Below are positions 1 to 8,711 of a stretch of 15,143 bases of DNA, one piece after another. The notes under the pieces were generated by a model that did no database searches, was not told the DNA's origin, and saw nothing but the letters and a program-made list of their open reading frames with translations. A program made the position numbers and the translations under genes. How positions within the stretch are numbered: the stretch's first letter is position 1; every line of letters begins with the position of its first letter. The stretch lies in assembly GCA_005789685.1 (NCBI GenBank), contig SXXD01000093.1:1-15143 (forward strand). The letters run 5' to 3'. Origin of the DNA: Burkholderiales bacterium. Lineage in GTDB: Bacteria; Pseudomonadota; Gammaproteobacteria; Burkholderiales; Burkholderiaceae_C.

Positions 1-2
1 CT

Positions 3-1076
3 TCAAGCCCTTGGCTGAAACACATTCGTCAAGATGTGCAGTCCATGCACGCTTATGCCATTCAAGACTCAACCGGCATGGTCAAGCTAGATGCCATGGA
101 AAACCCCTTCACCTTGTCCCCCGAATTGCAAAAGCAATTGGGCGAACGTCTGGGTGCTTTGGCCCTCAATCGTTATCCCGGTAATCGCATCAATGTGTTG
201 CGCTCAGAACTGACCAAATATGTGCAAATGCCAGAAGGCTTTGACATCATGTTGGGCAACGGGTCTGATGAATTGATCACGCTGCTTTCAGTGGCCTGTG
301 ATGTGCCTGGGGCCAGCATTTTGGCGCCGTTGCCAGGCTTTGTGATGTACGCCATGAGTGCGCAATTGCAAGGGGTGACATTTCACGGTGTGCCACTGAC
401 TGCCAACTTTGAATTGGACGAGGCGGCCATGTTGAGTGCCATTGCAACGCACAAACCGGCGGTGGTGTATTTGGCCTACCCCAACAACCCAACGGGCACA
501 CTTTGGAACGCCGACGCCATTGAGCGCATTGTGCTGGCCCAAGGTCAGCAAGGCGGTTTGATCGTGATGGACGAAGCCTATCAACCGTTTGCAAGTCAAA
601 CCTACATGGACCGCATTGCCCAACATGGCCATGTGCTGCTCATGCGAACCTTGTCAAAATTTGGTTTGGCAGGCGTGCGCCTTGGGTACATGGTCGGGCC
701 TCAAGCTTTGATTGCAGAAATCGACAAAGTTCGCCCGCCCTACAACATCAGTGTCTTAAATTGCGAATGCGCGCTGTTTGCTTTGGAGCACGCAGAGGTT
801 TTTGCCCAGCAGGCGGCTCAAATTCGAGAAGAACGTGCAAAACTCAGCCATTCATTGGCTGCTATTTCGGGGGTGCAAGTCTTTCCCAGCCAGGCCAATA
901 TGCTCTTGGTTCGTATGCCAGACGCCACAAAGTGCTTCGAAGGTATGAAGTTGAAAGGCATTTTGGTCAAGAACGTTTCTAAAATGCATCCATTGCTCAC
1001 CAACTGTTTGCGCCTCACTGTCGGAACCCCTGCAGAAAACGCCCTCATGTTGGCAGCACTCAAGGAATCTTTATGA
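3..1076 (+). CDS. hisC: Histidinol-phosphate aminotransferase, 5' end cut by window edge
   Basis: PLP-dependent enzyme that transaminates imidazole-acetol phosphate with glutamate to give histidinol phosphate, in cytosolic histidine biosynthesis. The reading frame is open to the first bases of the window, and the residues before the internal GTG at 36 (a WLKHIRQDV stretch) look like the family N-terminus, so the true start lies a few codons upstream and GTG 36 is not the start. About 357 residues are visible, close to the full family length. Class I/II aminotransferase marks are present: LDAMENP near the N-terminus, YPNNPTG (PLP and substrate contact), MDEAY, and [14 protein letters not shown], whose Lys codon at 657-659 is the predicted Schiff-base lysine. 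The stop overlaps the hisB start as ATGA. hisG and hisD are expected upstream outside the window. Confidence 0.95.
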   Translation, partial: SSPWLKHIRQDVQSMHAYAIQDSTGMVKLDAMENPFTLSPELQKQLGERLGALALNRYPGNRINVLRSELTKYVQMPEGFDIMLGNGSDELITLLSVACDVPGASILAPLPGFVMYAMSAQLQGVTFHGVPLTANFELDEAAMLSAIATHKPAVVYLAYPNNPTGTLWNADAIERIVLAQGQQGGLIVMDEAYQPFASQTYMDRIAQHGHVLLMRTLSKFGLAGVRLGYMVGPQALIAEIDKVRPPYNISVLNCECALFALEHAEVFAQQAAQIREERAKLSHSLAAISGVQVFPSQANMLLVRMPDATKCFEGMKLKGILVKNVSKMHPLLTNCLRLTVGTPAENALMLAALKESL

Positions 1077-1669
1077 GCACACCCCGCGTTGCTGAAGTCA
1101 CGCGCAACACTGCAGAAACTCAAATCAGAGTCAAAGTTAATTTGGACGGCACCGGCCAAGCCAACTTGTCTACGGGCATTGGTTTTTTTGACCACATGCT
1201 CGATCAAATTGCACGCCATGGCCTGATTGACTTGGACATCCAAGCCAAGGGTGACCTGCACATCGATGGGCATCACACGGTTGAAGATGTTGGCATCACT
1301 TTGGGCCAAGCCGTTGCCAAAGCCATGGGCGATAAAAAAGGACTGCGCCGGTACGGACACGCGTATGTGCCGCTAGACGAAGCCTTGTCTCGCGTCGTCA
1401 TCGATCTTTCGGGGCGTCCTGGCTTGGTCAATCACGTGCCATTCACCAGCGGCATGGTGGGCGGCTTCGACACCCAGCTCATGCACGAATTTTTTCAAGG
1501 CTTCGTGAACCATGCCTTGGTCACCCTGCACATTGACAACTTGCGTGGCGACAATGCGCACCACCAAGCCGAAACCGTGTTCAAAGCCTTTGCGCGCGCG
1601 CTGCGTGCAGCGCTTGAAATTGATCCTCGTTCTGTTGGCGTCATTCCTTCAACCAAGGGCTCGCTCTGA
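1073..1669 (+). CDS. hisB: Imidazoleglycerol-phosphate dehydratase (monofunctional HisB)
   Basis: Dehydrates imidazole-glycerol phosphate to imidazole-acetol phosphate, a cytosolic step just before HisC. At 198 residues it has only the dehydratase domain, not the N-terminal histidinol-phosphatase fusion of enteric HisB. The two-repeat metal-binding architecture is visible: GFFDHML at 38-44, HHTVED at 67-72, [10 protein letters not shown] at 132-141 and HHQAE at 163-167; the paired HHxxE motifs are the manganese ligands of the family. The protein ends STKGSL, typical of the family. The ATG shares bases with the hisC TGA (ATGA), pointing to translational coupling. The hisB stop lies 2 nt before hisH. 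In some Burkholderiales a MarC-type membrane gene sits between hisB and hisH; none is present here. Confidence 0.97.
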   Translation: MSTPRVAEVTRNTAETQIRVKVNLDGTGQANLSTGIGFFDHMLDQIARHGLIDLDIQAKGDLHIDGHHTVEDVGITLGQAVAKAMGDKKGLRRYGHAYVPLDEALSRVVIDLSGRPGLVNHVPFTSGMVGGFDTQLMHEFFQGFVNHALVTLHIDNLRGDNAHHQAETVFKAFARALRAALEIDPRSVGVIPSTKGSL

Positions 1670-1671
1670 GC

Positions 1672-2334
1672 ATGTCCCCCAATTCAGTGGCGGTGGTGGA
1701 TTACGGCATGGGCAATTTGCGTTCAGTGGCTCAAGCGGTCATTCATGCTTCACAAGATACCGGCGTAGAAGTGAAAATCACTTCCAACCCTCAAGATGTT
1801 CGTGATGCCACTCGCGTTGTGCTACCCGGTCAAGGGGCTATGCCAGATTGCATGCGCGAGTTGCATCACTCGGGTTTGCTTGAGGCGGTACTAGATGCTG
1901 CCGCCAAAAAGCCTCTGTTTGGTGTTTGCGTCGGCATGCAGATGTTGTTGGACCACAGTGATGAGGGCGATGTGCCAGGGCTTGGCCTCCTCCCCGGTCA
2001 GGTGGTCAAGTTTGATCTGGCAGGCAAAACGCAGGCCGATGGCAGCCGCTTCAAAGTGCCCCAAATGGGATGGAATAAGGTCAATTTCTGCCATTATGAG
2101 GGTGCTCAGCATCCGGTGTGGGGCAAGATTCCCAATGGCAGCTATTTCTACTTTGTACACAGTTTTTACGCAAAACCCGATAATGCAAGCCATGTTGCTG
2201 CACAAACTGACTACGGTGGGCTTTTTGCCTGCGCCATTGCGCGCGATAATTTGTTTGCAACGCAGTTTCACCCAGAAAAAAGTGCCGACCAAGGTTTGGC
2301 CCTTTATCGGAACTTTTTGCATTGGCAACCCTGA
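1672..2334 (+). CDS. hisH: Imidazole glycerol phosphate synthase, glutaminase subunit HisH
   Basis: Class I glutamine amidotransferase that releases ammonia from glutamine and channels it into HisF, its synthase partner encoded at 3959-4738. The 220-residue protein shows the full set of triad marks: PGQGA at 52-56 (oxyanion strand), GVCVGMQ with the nucleophile Cys86, and FHPEKS with His200 and Glu202. The N-terminal [11 protein letters not shown] is typical of HisH. The ATG lies 2 nt after the hisB stop without a clear Shine-Dalgarno sequence, so translation is probably coupled. A T-rich 58-nt spacer follows it before hisA, the loosest junction in this part of the operon. Confidence 0.97.
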   Translation: MSPNSVAVVDYGMGNLRSVAQAVIHASQDTGVEVKITSNPQDVRDATRVVLPGQGAMPDCMRELHHSGLLEAVLDAAAKKPLFGVCVGMQMLLDHSDEGDVPGLGLLPGQVVKFDLAGKTQADGSRFKVPQMGWNKVNFCHYEGAQHPVWGKIPNGSYFYFVHSFYAKPDNASHVAAQTDYGGLFACAIARDNLFATQFHPEKSADQGLALYRNFLHWQP

Positions 2335-2392
2335 TTTTTTTTGAACTTTTTTCCAATTTCATTTTTCTTCACTCTAGCGCTACCCCTTAGCC
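2335..2392 (+). other. T-rich pyrimidine spacer between hisH and hisA
   Basis: This spacer begins with a run of eight T right after the hisH stop and contains further runs of six and five T. It is strongly pyrimidine-biased on the coding strand, unlike the rest of the operon. I find no GC-rich hairpin before the T run (only a TTGC/GCAA 4-bp pairing at the end of hisH), so it does not look like an intrinsic terminator, and I find no convincing promoter or Shine-Dalgarno sequence before hisA. It may be an RNA-processing or protein-binding tract; its function is unknown. Confidence 0.4.
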
Positions 2393-3133
2393 ATGATTCT
2401 GATACCTGCAATTGATCTCAAAGACGGCCATTGCGTTCGCCTCAAACAAGGCGACATGGACCAATCCACCACTTTTGGCGAGGACCCCGCGGCCATGGCC
2501 CAAAGCTGGCTTGACAAAGGCGCAAGGCGGTTGCACTTGGTTGACCTCAATGGCGCTTTTGCGGGCAAGCCGCAAAACTTTGCGGCCATCAAATCCATCC
2601 TAAAAGCTGTGGGGGGTGAAATTCCTGTTCAACTGGGTGGTGGTATTCGAGATTTGGACACCATCGAGAAATACATCGATGGCGGTTTGCGATACGTCAT
2701 CATCGGCACAGCTGCTGTCAAAAATCCTGGCTTCTTGCGCGATGCATGCAGTGCCTTTGGCGGCCACATTATTGTGGGCCTCGATGCCAAAGACGGCAAA
2801 GTGGCCACCGACGGTTGGAGCAAGCTCACCGGACACGAAGTGGTTGACCTGGCCAAGAAATTTGAAGACTGGGGCGTCGAGTCCATCATTTACACCGACA
2901 TTGGCCGCGATGGCATGTTGAGTGGCATCAACATCGATGCCACAGTCAAGTTGGCCCAAGCTCTCACCATTCCGGTCATTGCTTCTGGCGGTTTGTCCAA
3001 CATGGCCGACATCGAGCAGCTTTGTGCTGTGGAAGATGAAGGCGTAGAGGGTGTTATTTGCGGCCGCGCCATTTACTCTGGCGACCTCGACTTCCAAGCT
3101 GCCCAGGCTCGGGCCGATGAACTTAACGACTGA
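2393..3133 (+). CDS. hisA: ProFAR isomerase HisA
   Basis: Amadori isomerase that converts ProFAR to PRFAR, the substrate of HisF; a (beta/alpha)8 barrel related to HisF by duplication. The 246-residue protein has the expected catalytic aspartates: Asp8 in IPAIDLKDG and Asp131 in VGLDAKDG, with Thr168 in the TDIGRDGM loop. The phosphate-binding half-barrel signatures LGGGIR (81-86) and IASGG (197-201) are also present. The ATG at 2393 begins the canonical MILIPAIDL. Its last 17 nt overlap the start of the epimerase gene in another frame, so the two are probably translationally coupled. Confidence 0.97.
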   Translation: MILIPAIDLKDGHCVRLKQGDMDQSTTFGEDPAAMAQSWLDKGARRLHLVDLNGAFAGKPQNFAAIKSILKAVGGEIPVQLGGGIRDLDTIEKYIDGGLRYVIIGTAAVKNPGFLRDACSAFGGHIIVGLDAKDGKVATDGWSKLTGHEVVDLAKKFEDWGVESIIYTDIGRDGMLSGINIDATVKLAQALTIPVIASGGLSNMADIEQLCAVEDEGVEGVICGRAIYSGDLDFQAAQARADELND

Positions 3134-3953
3134 CAGCCTGCAGGGTCATGCGGGATGGCGTTGGTCATTGCCGCAAGGCGACAGCGTGTTTGTGGCCCAG
3201 CAAGGTGCACAGGTGTTGTCATGGCAGGCGGGCCATCGCGAGCGATTGTATTTAAGCCCCACTTCTGTTTGTGATGGCACCACGGCTATTCGCGGCGGCA
3301 TTCCGGTTTGCTTTCCTCAATTCAACCAACGCGGAACCTTGCCCAAACATGGTTTTGCGCGCAACATGGCTTGGCGTTTGCTAAACGAGCAAAGTCAGGG
3401 GCCGGAAAAAGTTTTTGAGTTGTCACACAATGCGCAAACTCAAGCCGTATGGCCCTTCAAATTTAAAGCACAACTTAAGGTATCGCTGGTTGCTCGCAGT
3501 TTGAAAGTTCAACTCACTGTTGAAAATACAGGGCATCAAACGCTTAGCTTCACAGGCGCCTTGCACACTTACTTTGACGTGAGTCACATTGACCAAGTCA
3601 GCTTGCATGGCCAAGCCCATCAATCAGAGTGGGATGCTGTGAGCGACACGCACCAAGCATGCCTAGGCCAACTCACATTTAAAACTGAATTTGATCGGGT
3701 CTACGACGTGGCCACTGAAAAACAGCCCACTTGGGTTTTGCACGATGGCCATGAACAATTGCACATTGCACAAAGCGACTCATGGGGTCAAAGCGTGGTT
3801 TGGAATCCCGGTGCTGAAAAATGCAGCCAACTCACAGACATGCCCGTACTGGGCTACCAACGCATGTTGTGCGTTGAAGCAGCGCGCGTCACATCTTTCA
3901 TCGAGGTCCCGCCTTTTCAGCAATGGGAAGCTTGGCAACAATTGACTGTTTAA
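3117..3953 (+). CDS. Putative D-hexose-6-phosphate mutarotase (YeaD/glucose-6-phosphate 1-epimerase family)
   Basis: Aldose 1-epimerase superfamily member, closest by eye to glucose-6-phosphate 1-epimerases, which interconvert the alpha and beta anomers of hexose 6-phosphates in the cytosol. With ATG 3117 the product is 278 residues. Visible family marks are [11 protein letters not shown] (59-69), LPKHGFARN (His78), GALHTYFDV (His150, predicted catalytic), FDRVYD (192-197) and LCVEAARV (Glu254, predicted catalytic base); the spacing of about 104 between His150 and Glu254 fits the family. A longer frame opens at 3051 inside hisA, but those extra residues have no family character, so ATG 3117 is chosen. 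The gene overlaps the hisA end by 17 nt and stops 5 nt before hisF, so it belongs to the his transcription unit although it has no known role in histidine synthesis. Its exact substrate is inferred. Confidence 0.85.
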   Translation: MNLTTDSLQGHAGWRWSLPQGDSVFVAQQGAQVLSWQAGHRERLYLSPTSVCDGTTAIRGGIPVCFPQFNQRGTLPKHGFARNMAWRLLNEQSQGPEKVFELSHNAQTQAVWPFKFKAQLKVSLVARSLKVQLTVENTGHQTLSFTGALHTYFDVSHIDQVSLHGQAHQSEWDAVSDTHQACLGQLTFKTEFDRVYDVATEKQPTWVLHDGHEQLHIAQSDSWGQSVVWNPGAEKCSQLTDMPVLGYQRMLCVEAARVTSFIEVPPFQQWEAWQQLTV

Positions 3954-3958
3954 GTACC

Positions 3959-4738
3959 ATGCTAGCCAAACGCATCATTCCTTGCCTTGACGTCACAGGC
4001 GGCCGTGTGGTCAAAGGCGTTAATTTTGTAGAACTTCGCGACGCTGGTGACCCTGTCGAAATTGCGGCCAGGTACAACGAACAAGGCGCCTATGAACTCA
4101 CTTTTTTGGACATCACGGCCACCAGCGATGGCCGCGATCTGATTCTTCACATCATTGAGGCGGTGGCCTCACAGGTGTTCATCCCCCTCACAGTGGGCGG
4201 TGGTGTCAGAAGCGTTGAAGATGTGCGCCGCCTGCTCAACGCTGGCGCCGACAAAACCAGTTTCAATTCGGCGGCCATTGCCAACCCCCAAGTCATTCGC
4301 GATGCGTCGCAAAAGTATGGCGCCCAGTGCATCGTGGTGGCCATCGATGCCAAACGCCGTCAGGGCGAGGCCATCCAGTTGCGCGGTGAAGGCTGGGACG
4401 TTTACAGCCATGGCGGTCGGCAAAACACAGGCTTAGACGCAGTTCATTGGGCGGCAAAGATGGCCGAGTTTGGCGCTGGGGAAATTTTGCTCACCAGCAT
4501 GGACCGCGATGGCACCAAGTCGGGCTTTGATTTGGCCCTGACCAAAGCCGTGAACGATGCGGTGCAAGTGCCCGTCATTGCTTCGGGCGGTGTGGGCAAT
4601 TTGGACCATCTGGCCGATGGCGTGCAGCAGGGTGGGGCCGATGCTGTGCTGGCCGCCAGCATTTTTCACTACGGCGAATACACGGTTCAGGAAGCCAAGC
4701 AGCGCATGCGCGAGCGGGGAATTCCTGTCCGTTTGTAA
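3959..4738 (+). CDS. hisF: Imidazole glycerol phosphate synthase, cyclase subunit HisF
   Basis: Uses ammonia from HisH and PRFAR to make imidazole-glycerol phosphate and AICAR, the branch point to purine synthesis. The (beta/alpha)8 barrel of 259 residues has both catalytic aspartates, Asp11 in [14 protein letters not shown] and Asp130 in VVAIDAKR, plus phosphate-binding LTVGGGVRS (78-86) and IASGGVG (208-214). An in-frame ATG at 3923 would add 12 residues lying inside the epimerase gene; the canonical N-terminus [11 protein letters not shown] marks ATG 3959 as the start, 5 nt after the epimerase stop. HisH and HisF genes are separated here by hisA and the epimerase. Confidence 0.97.
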   Translation: MLAKRIIPCLDVTGGRVVKGVNFVELRDAGDPVEIAARYNEQGAYELTFLDITATSDGRDLILHIIEAVASQVFIPLTVGGGVRSVEDVRRLLNAGADKTSFNSAAIANPQVIRDASQKYGAQCIVVAIDAKRRQGEAIQLRGEGWDVYSHGGRQNTGLDAVHWAAKMAEFGAGEILLTSMDRDGTKSGFDLALTKAVNDAVQVPVIASGGVGNLDHLADGVQQGGADAVLAASIFHYGEYTVQEAKQRMRERGIPVRL

Positions 4739-4781
4739 ACAAACGCCCGTCCAAGCCTTCGACAAGTGGTAGATTCAGCGA

Positions 4782-5171
4782 ATGAATTGGCTTGATCAAA
4801 TTAAATGGGACGCGCAGGGCTTGGTGCCCGTCATCGCCCAAGAAGCCAGCACGGGCGACGTGCTGATGTTCGCTTGGATGAACCGTGAGGCCTTGCAAAA
4901 AACCGCCGAGCTCAAGCGCGCGGTGTATTTCAGCCGATCGCGCAACAAACTGTGGTTCAAAGGCGAAGAGTCTGGCCATGTGCAAACTGTGCACGACATG
5001 CGTTTAGATTGCGACAACGATGTGGTGCTCCTCAAGGTCACACAACTGGGACATGAGCCCGGCATTGCCTGCCATACCGGCCGTCACAGTTGTTTCTTTC
5101 AAACGTATCAAAATGGCGAATGGGTCGCCACCGAGCCTGTTTTGAAAGACCCCGAAACCATTTACAAGTGA
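4782..5171 (+). CDS. hisI: Phosphoribosyl-AMP cyclohydrolase HisI
   Basis: Opens the adenine ring of phosphoribosyl-AMP to give ProFAR, the substrate of HisA. The 129-residue protein is the stand-alone cyclohydrolase, not the HisIE fusion of enterics. The metal sites are complete: DCDND at 76-80 supplies the Mg-binding aspartates and zinc ligand Cys77, and ACHTGRHSC at 96-104 supplies Cys97 and Cys104. FAWMNREAL and FSRSRNKLW are further family signatures. It lies 43 nt after hisF. That gap contains no clear terminator or promoter and only a weak Shine-Dalgarno sequence. Confidence 0.97.
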   Translation: MNWLDQIKWDAQGLVPVIAQEASTGDVLMFAWMNREALQKTAELKRAVYFSRSRNKLWFKGEESGHVQTVHDMRLDCDNDVVLLKVTQLGHEPGIACHTGRHSCFFQTYQNGEWVATEPVLKDPETIYK

Positions 5172-5189
5172 GCACGTGTTGCCAAAATC

Positions 5190-5558
5190 ATGAGTTCTAC
5201 CGATGCTTTGGCCCGCTTAGCGGCCGTGATTGAAAGTCGCAAACCGGCCAACGGCGGCGACCCTGAAACAAGTTATGTGGCACGCCTGCTGCACAAAGGG
5301 CCAGACGCTTTTCTGAAAAAAATTGGCGAAGAAGCCACAGAAACTGTGATGGCTGCCAAAGACATGGACCACGGCGGCGATGCTCACAAACTGGTGGGCG
5401 AGGTGGCTGACTTGTGGTTTCACAGCATGATTGCCTTGGCACACTATGGCTTGTCACCCGCCGATGTGGTGGCCGAACTCAGCCGACGTGAGGGCCTGAG
5501 TGGCCTAGAGGAAAAAGCCCTGCGCAAAGCAGAACAACGTGAAAAATCAGGTGAATGA
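5190..5558 (+). CDS. hisE: Phosphoribosyl-ATP pyrophosphatase HisE
   Basis: Hydrolyses phosphoribosyl-ATP to phosphoribosyl-AMP and pyrophosphate, the second histidine step, feeding HisI. It is an all-alpha MazG-like NTP pyrophosphohydrolase of 122 residues. Metal-binding acidic residues are visible in [10 protein letters not shown] (Glu47, Glu48, Glu51) and [10 protein letters not shown] (Glu71, Asp74). The N-terminal [13 protein letters not shown] and the [13 protein letters not shown] segment are typical of HisE. It begins 18 nt after hisI and its stop overlaps the HIT gene start as ATGA. It is the last histidine gene of the cluster. Confidence 0.97.
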   Translation: MSSTDALARLAAVIESRKPANGGDPETSYVARLLHKGPDAFLKKIGEEATETVMAAKDMDHGGDAHKLVGEVADLWFHSMIALAHYGLSPADVVAELSRREGLSGLEEKALRKAEQREKSGE

Positions 5559-5914
5559 TGCAAGACCCTAACTGCCTTTTCTGCAAAATCATTGCGGGAA
5601 AAATCCCCTCCAAGAAAGTCTTTGAAGACGAGCATGTGTATGCTTTTCATGACATTGCGCCTTGGGCGCCCATCCATTTCTTGATGGTTCCCAAGCTGCA
5701 TATTCCTTCAATGGCTCAAATAACCTCAGAACATTCGGCCTTAATGGGCCATTTATTGGCCTTGGCCCCCAAACTTGCGTTGGAGCAAGGGTGCCGCCCT
5801 TACCCAGAGGGTGGTTACAGAATTGTGACCAACACGGGCGCCGAAGGTGGGCAAGAAGTTCACCATTTGCATTTCCATGTCATGGGCGGCCCGCGTCCTT
5901 GGCTTCGGGGTTAA
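5555..5914 (+). CDS. HIT-family (histidine triad) nucleotide hydrolase, HinT-like
   Basis: Small cytosolic HIT protein of 119 residues; relatives hydrolyse adenosine 5'-phosphoramidate and similar AMP conjugates. The hallmark triad HLHFHVM at 104-110 (His104, His106, His108) follows the GYRIVTN strand. The N-terminal [13 protein letters not shown] gives Cys7 and Cys10, a zinc pair seen in many HinT proteins, and [10 protein letters not shown] is the family's central strand. It starts in the ATGA overlap with hisE, so it is translated from the his message; the hisE-HIT-tatA order is common in betaproteobacteria. Its link to histidine synthesis is not established. The physiological substrate cannot be told from sequence. 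Confidence 0.93.
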   Translation: MMQDPNCLFCKIIAGKIPSKKVFEDEHVYAFHDIAPWAPIHFLMVPKLHIPSMAQITSEHSALMGHLLALAPKLALEQGCRPYPEGGYRIVTNTGAEGGQEVHHLHFHVMGGPRPWLRG

Positions 5915-5950
5915 ACGCTTAGAATCATCAATCATTGTTAGGAGACATTC

Positions 5951-6190
5951 ATGGGTTCATTTTCTATTTGGCACTGGCTGGTTGTTTTGCTGATCGTGGT
6001 CATGGTTTTTGGCACTAAAAAGCTCAGAAACATGGGTTCTGATTTGGGTGGTGCCGTCAAAGGATTCAAAGACGGCATGAAAGATCCAAATGCCCCTGCG
6101 GCCACCGAAGAAAAACCGGCCGCTCAAGTAGCCGCTTCGACCACGGCTGAAAAAACCACGATCGACGTGGAAGCCAAGACAAAGTCCTGA
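5951..6190 (+). CDS. tatA: Sec-independent (twin-arginine) translocase subunit TatA
   Basis: Pore-forming subunit of the Tat system, which exports folded proteins across the inner membrane. The 79-residue protein has the family plan: a short N-terminal membrane helix (about residues 5-20, [16 protein letters not shown]), a hinge with FGTKKL, an amphipathic helix ([16 protein letters not shown]) and a polar alanine- and lysine-rich tail. ATG 5951 is preceded by a strong Shine-Dalgarno TTAGGAGA around 5938-5945, the best in the his-tat region. A TAGAAT hexamer at 5920-5925 could be a -10 element for a tat promoter, but its possible -35 (TTGGCT, 15-nt spacer) is weak. The stop lies 1 nt before the tatB start. 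Confidence 0.96.
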   Translation: MGSFSIWHWLVVLLIVVMVFGTKKLRNMGSDLGGAVKGFKDGMKDPNAPAATEEKPAAQVAASTTAEKTTIDVEAKTKS

Positions 6191-6191
6191 T

Positions 6192-6659
6192 TTGATCGAT
6201 CTCGGCATTTCCAAAATAGCCCTCATTGGGGTGGTGGCGCTGATCGTCATCGGCCCTGAGAAATTGCCGCGCGTGGCGCGCACCTTGGGCAGTCTGTTGG
6301 GCAAGGCTCAGCGTTACATCTCCGATGTCAAGGCTGAGGTCAATCGCACCATGGATTTGGATGAGCTGAAAAAAATGAAGGAATCGATGGAGAGTGCTGC
6401 TCGAGACGTAGAAGGCTCTGTTCAGACAACAGCCATCGACTTTGAAAAACAGTGGAATGAAACCACAGAGGGGCTGACCACAGAAACCAATCACACGCCG
6501 TGGGAACCGCCACCGCCTGTGTACAAGCACCCTGGTAAAAAGTTTCGTTTAAAGCAGGCCGCAGTGCCTCAGTGGTACAAATCGCGTGCGGGTGTTCGAA
6601 CCAAAACATTGTCGGGTGCTGCCAGAGTGGCGCGCTATCGACCCACCAGATTAGGTTAA
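6192..6659 (+). CDS. tatB: Twin-arginine translocase subunit TatB, TTG start
   Basis: Forms the substrate-receptor complex with TatC at the inner membrane. The 155-residue protein opens with the classical TatB N-terminus [19 protein letters not shown] followed by [14 protein letters not shown]: one membrane helix, a Gly-Pro hinge and a long amphipathic helix. The C-terminal third is basic, with a [12 protein letters not shown] segment and [12 protein letters not shown]. The codon that aligns with the usual first methionine is TTG at 6192; there is no in-frame ATG nearby, and the tatA stop ends at 6190. TTG initiation, probably by coupling to tatA, is therefore inferred. Confidence 0.93.
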   Translation: MIDLGISKIALIGVVALIVIGPEKLPRVARTLGSLLGKAQRYISDVKAEVNRTMDLDELKKMKESMESAARDVEGSVQTTAIDFEKQWNETTEGLTTETNHTPWEPPPPVYKHPGKKFRLKQAAVPQWYKSRAGVRTKTLSGAARVARYRPTRLG

Positions 6660-6665
6660 CTTTCA

Positions 6666-7454
6666 GTGTCCGAACCAACCCCAAAGCCCGAAGACGAATT
6701 GGCCGGCACAGAACAGCCCTTTGTGACGCATTTAATGGAATTGCGCGACAGGTTGGTACGCGCTATGGCGGGTATCGGCATTGCAGCAGCCATTTTGGCC
6801 ATATTCCCTGGGCCTGCAGAGCTTTACGACCTGCTTGCTGCCCCCTTGGTAGCCAATTTGCCCGCAGGTGCAACCTTGATTGCCACCTCGGTCATCTCTC
6901 CTTTCATGGTGCCCATCAAAATCTTGTTCATGGCTGCATTCTTGTTGGCCTTGCCCGTGGTTCTTTACCAAGTCTGGGCTTTCATTGCCCCTGGCCTCTA
7001 CACCCATGAAAAACGTCTGGTCATGCCATTGGTCATTTCTAGCACCTTGTTGTTTTTTATTGGCGTGGCATTTTGTTATTTCTTTGTCTTTGGACAGGTG
7101 TTTAAATTCATTCAAAGCTTTGCGCCCAAAAGCATCACAGCAGCGCCAGACATTGAAGCCTATCTGGGTTTTGTCCTGAGCATGTTCTTGGCGTTTGGCT
7201 TGGCCTTCGAAGTGCCCATCGCGGTTGTGGTTTTGGCGCGTTTGAAAGTGGTCAGCATTGAAAAGCTCAAAGACTTTCGGGGCTACTTTGTGGTGTTGGC
7301 GTTTGTCATTGCGGCCATCGTCACACCCCCAGATGTGGTCTCTCAATTGGCGCTGGCCATTCCCATGTGTGTGCTTTACGAGTTGGGTATTTGGGCAGCC
7401 CAAATTCTCATCAAACATACGCAAGCTCCCAAAGAAGAAGAGACCGCCACTTAA
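6666..7454 (+). CDS. tatC: Twin-arginine translocase subunit TatC, GTG start
   Basis: Polytopic inner-membrane core of the Tat receptor, which recognises the twin-arginine signal. The 262-residue protein has the expected six membrane spans. Conserved signatures are THLMELRDRL (Glu25, in the cytoplasmic N-terminal region that contacts the signal), APGLYTHEKR (Glu115 in the first cytoplasmic loop), FGLAFEVP (Glu182) and TPPDVVSQ (220-227). It ends in a short acidic tail. The start is GTG 6666, 6 nt after the tatB stop, giving MSEPTPKPEDE; a weak AGG lies about 10 nt upstream. Transcription meets the convergent protease gene 38 nt after the stop, and I see no clear hairpin terminator between them. 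Confidence 0.96.
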   Translation: MSEPTPKPEDELAGTEQPFVTHLMELRDRLVRAMAGIGIAAAILAIFPGPAELYDLLAAPLVANLPAGATLIATSVISPFMVPIKILFMAAFLLALPVVLYQVWAFIAPGLYTHEKRLVMPLVISSTLLFFIGVAFCYFFVFGQVFKFIQSFAPKSITAAPDIEAYLGFVLSMFLAFGLAFEVPIAVVVLARLKVVSIEKLKDFRGYFVVLAFVIAAIVTPPDVVSQLALAIPMCVLYELGIWAAQILIKHTQAPKEEETAT

Positions 7455-7492
7455 AACTGGCGCTTCATTGCACTGAGCAAGGGGGTGTTGCA

Positions 7493-8680
7493 TTAAGGGC
7501 GAACTGGCCGTGTGCCCGGCGTCACCTGTATGTCAATCAATTTGCCATTGCGCTGAATCGACAAGCTTGCTGCTTCGCCTGGCTTTAAGGCCGCAACCCG
7601 AGTGAGCATTTCGGGTACATCGGCCACAACTTGCCCAGCCACTTTCAAAATCAAATCGCCCGGTTGAATGCCGGCTTTGGCAGCGGGGCTGTTTTGCAAA
7701 ACCCCATTGATCAAGACTCCTTGTGGCAATGTACCTGTAGATTTGTCTTTGGGGATGCCAAAGCTCTCGGCAATTTCAGCCGTCAATGGGCGCGGTTCAA
7801 CACCTATCCAGCCACGCGTCACTTTACCGTCTTTGATCAGGGCAGCCATGATCTGAGTGGCCGTGGAAACGGGTACCGCAAAGCCAATGCCCATGTTGCC
7901 GCCAGAGCGTGAATAAATGGCTGTATTGATGCCCATGAGCAAACCATTGGCGTCAACCAAAGCGCCACCAGAGTTGCCGGGATTGATGGCTGCATCGGTT
8001 TGAATGAAATTCTCAAATGTGTTGATGCCCAATTGTTTGCGGCCTAGGGCACTCACAATGCCAGAGGTGACAGTTTGACCCACACCAAATGGGTTGCCGA
8101 TGGCCAAGACAGCATCGCCCACCTGCAAAGTTTCCATTTGGCCCAGAACGATGGTGGGCAGTTTGGGCAAGTCAATTTTGAGCAAAGCCAAATCCGTTTC
8201 GGAGTCTGTGCCTATCACTTTGGCCATGGCGGTGCGGCCATCGTTCAGGGCGACTTCAATGGCCTGTGCGCCTTCAATGACATGGTGGTTGGTAAGGATG
8301 TAGCCCTCTGCACTCACAATCACACCACTGCCCATTCCGCCGCCAGCTGACTCGTCTTCAGGTTCTTCAAAAAAGCGAAACCAAGGATCTGCGCGGCGCG
8401 CTTTGCTTCGAGCCTTTTGCTGCACATTGATACTGACGACGGCTGGCGCCGCTTTTTGAGCCGCTTGTCTGAAGCTGCCCCCCGGCATGGCGTCTTGATT
8501 GCCCTCCATGCGAGCCTGAGTTAAAGCAAGGGTCTTGGCGCCTCCCTGGCCCTTGAGCCAACCTGGCTGGAGGGAGGCGACGACAAACCAAGCGGCCAAA
8601 AGGACCGTCACCGATTGCGAAAACACAAGCCAAATTCTTTTCATGATTCGCATTGTGGACTGATCTTGAATCTTATGCAT
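7493..8680 (-). CDS. Membrane-anchored HtrA/DegS-type serine protease with one PDZ domain
   Basis: Periplasmic quality-control protease of the S1C trypsin-like family. The 395-residue frame has an N-terminal membrane anchor (about 15-36, hydrophobic after MKRIW) and a trypsin-like domain with triad His133 (TNHHVIEG), Asp163 (SETDLALL) and Ser237 (NPGNSGGAL). A single C-terminal PDZ domain of about 290-390 follows (GVLINGVLQNSPAAKAGIQPGD). One anchor plus one PDZ matches DegS in layout; DegP and DegQ have a cleaved signal and two PDZ domains. No sigma-E genes are nearby, so a DegS role is only an inference. The start is uncertain: ATGs lie at 8680, 8653 and 8644 (first base on the - strand), none with a good Shine-Dalgarno sequence. 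The longest is given, but homolog-like MKRIW begins at 8644. It converges on tatC and diverges from pdxA. Confidence 0.92.
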   Translation of the reverse strand: MHKIQDQSTMRIMKRIWLVFSQSVTVLLAAWFVVASLQPGWLKGQGGAKTLALTQARMEGNQDAMPGGSFRQAAQKAAPAVVSINVQQKARSKARRADPWFRFFEEPEDESAGGGMGSGVIVSAEGYILTNHHVIEGAQAIEVALNDGRTAMAKVIGTDSETDLALLKIDLPKLPTIVLGQMETLQVGDAVLAIGNPFGVGQTVTSGIVSALGRKQLGINTFENFIQTDAAINPGNSGGALVDANGLLMGINTAIYSRSGGNMGIGFAVPVSTATQIMAALIKDGKVTRGWIGVEPRPLTAEIAESFGIPKDKSTGTLPQGVLINGVLQNSPAAKAGIQPGDLILKVAGQVVADVPEMLTRVAALKPGEAASLSIQRNGKLIDIQVTPGTRPVRP

Positions 8681-8711
8681 TCTTTCAGAGTTGAATCACA
8701 ATAGACCCTCT

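Noticed and set aside
818..1360. A 180-residue - strand frame across the hisC-hisB junction
   Set aside because: It lies fully opposite two clear histidine genes and has no recognisable motif.
2327..2345. T run after hisH as an intrinsic terminator
   Set aside because: Only a 4-bp TTGC/GCAA pairing precedes it, too weak and too distant from the T run to form a terminator.
3051..3116. N-terminal extension of the epimerase frame
   Set aside because: The extra 22 residues lie inside hisA and have no similarity to the epimerase N-terminus; ATG 3117 gives the expected family length.
6732..7493. A 253-residue open frame on the - strand opposite tatC
   Set aside because: Its composition is rich in His, Gln and Asn with no membrane, motif or family character, while the + strand reads as an unmistakable TatC; it is an antisense shadow.
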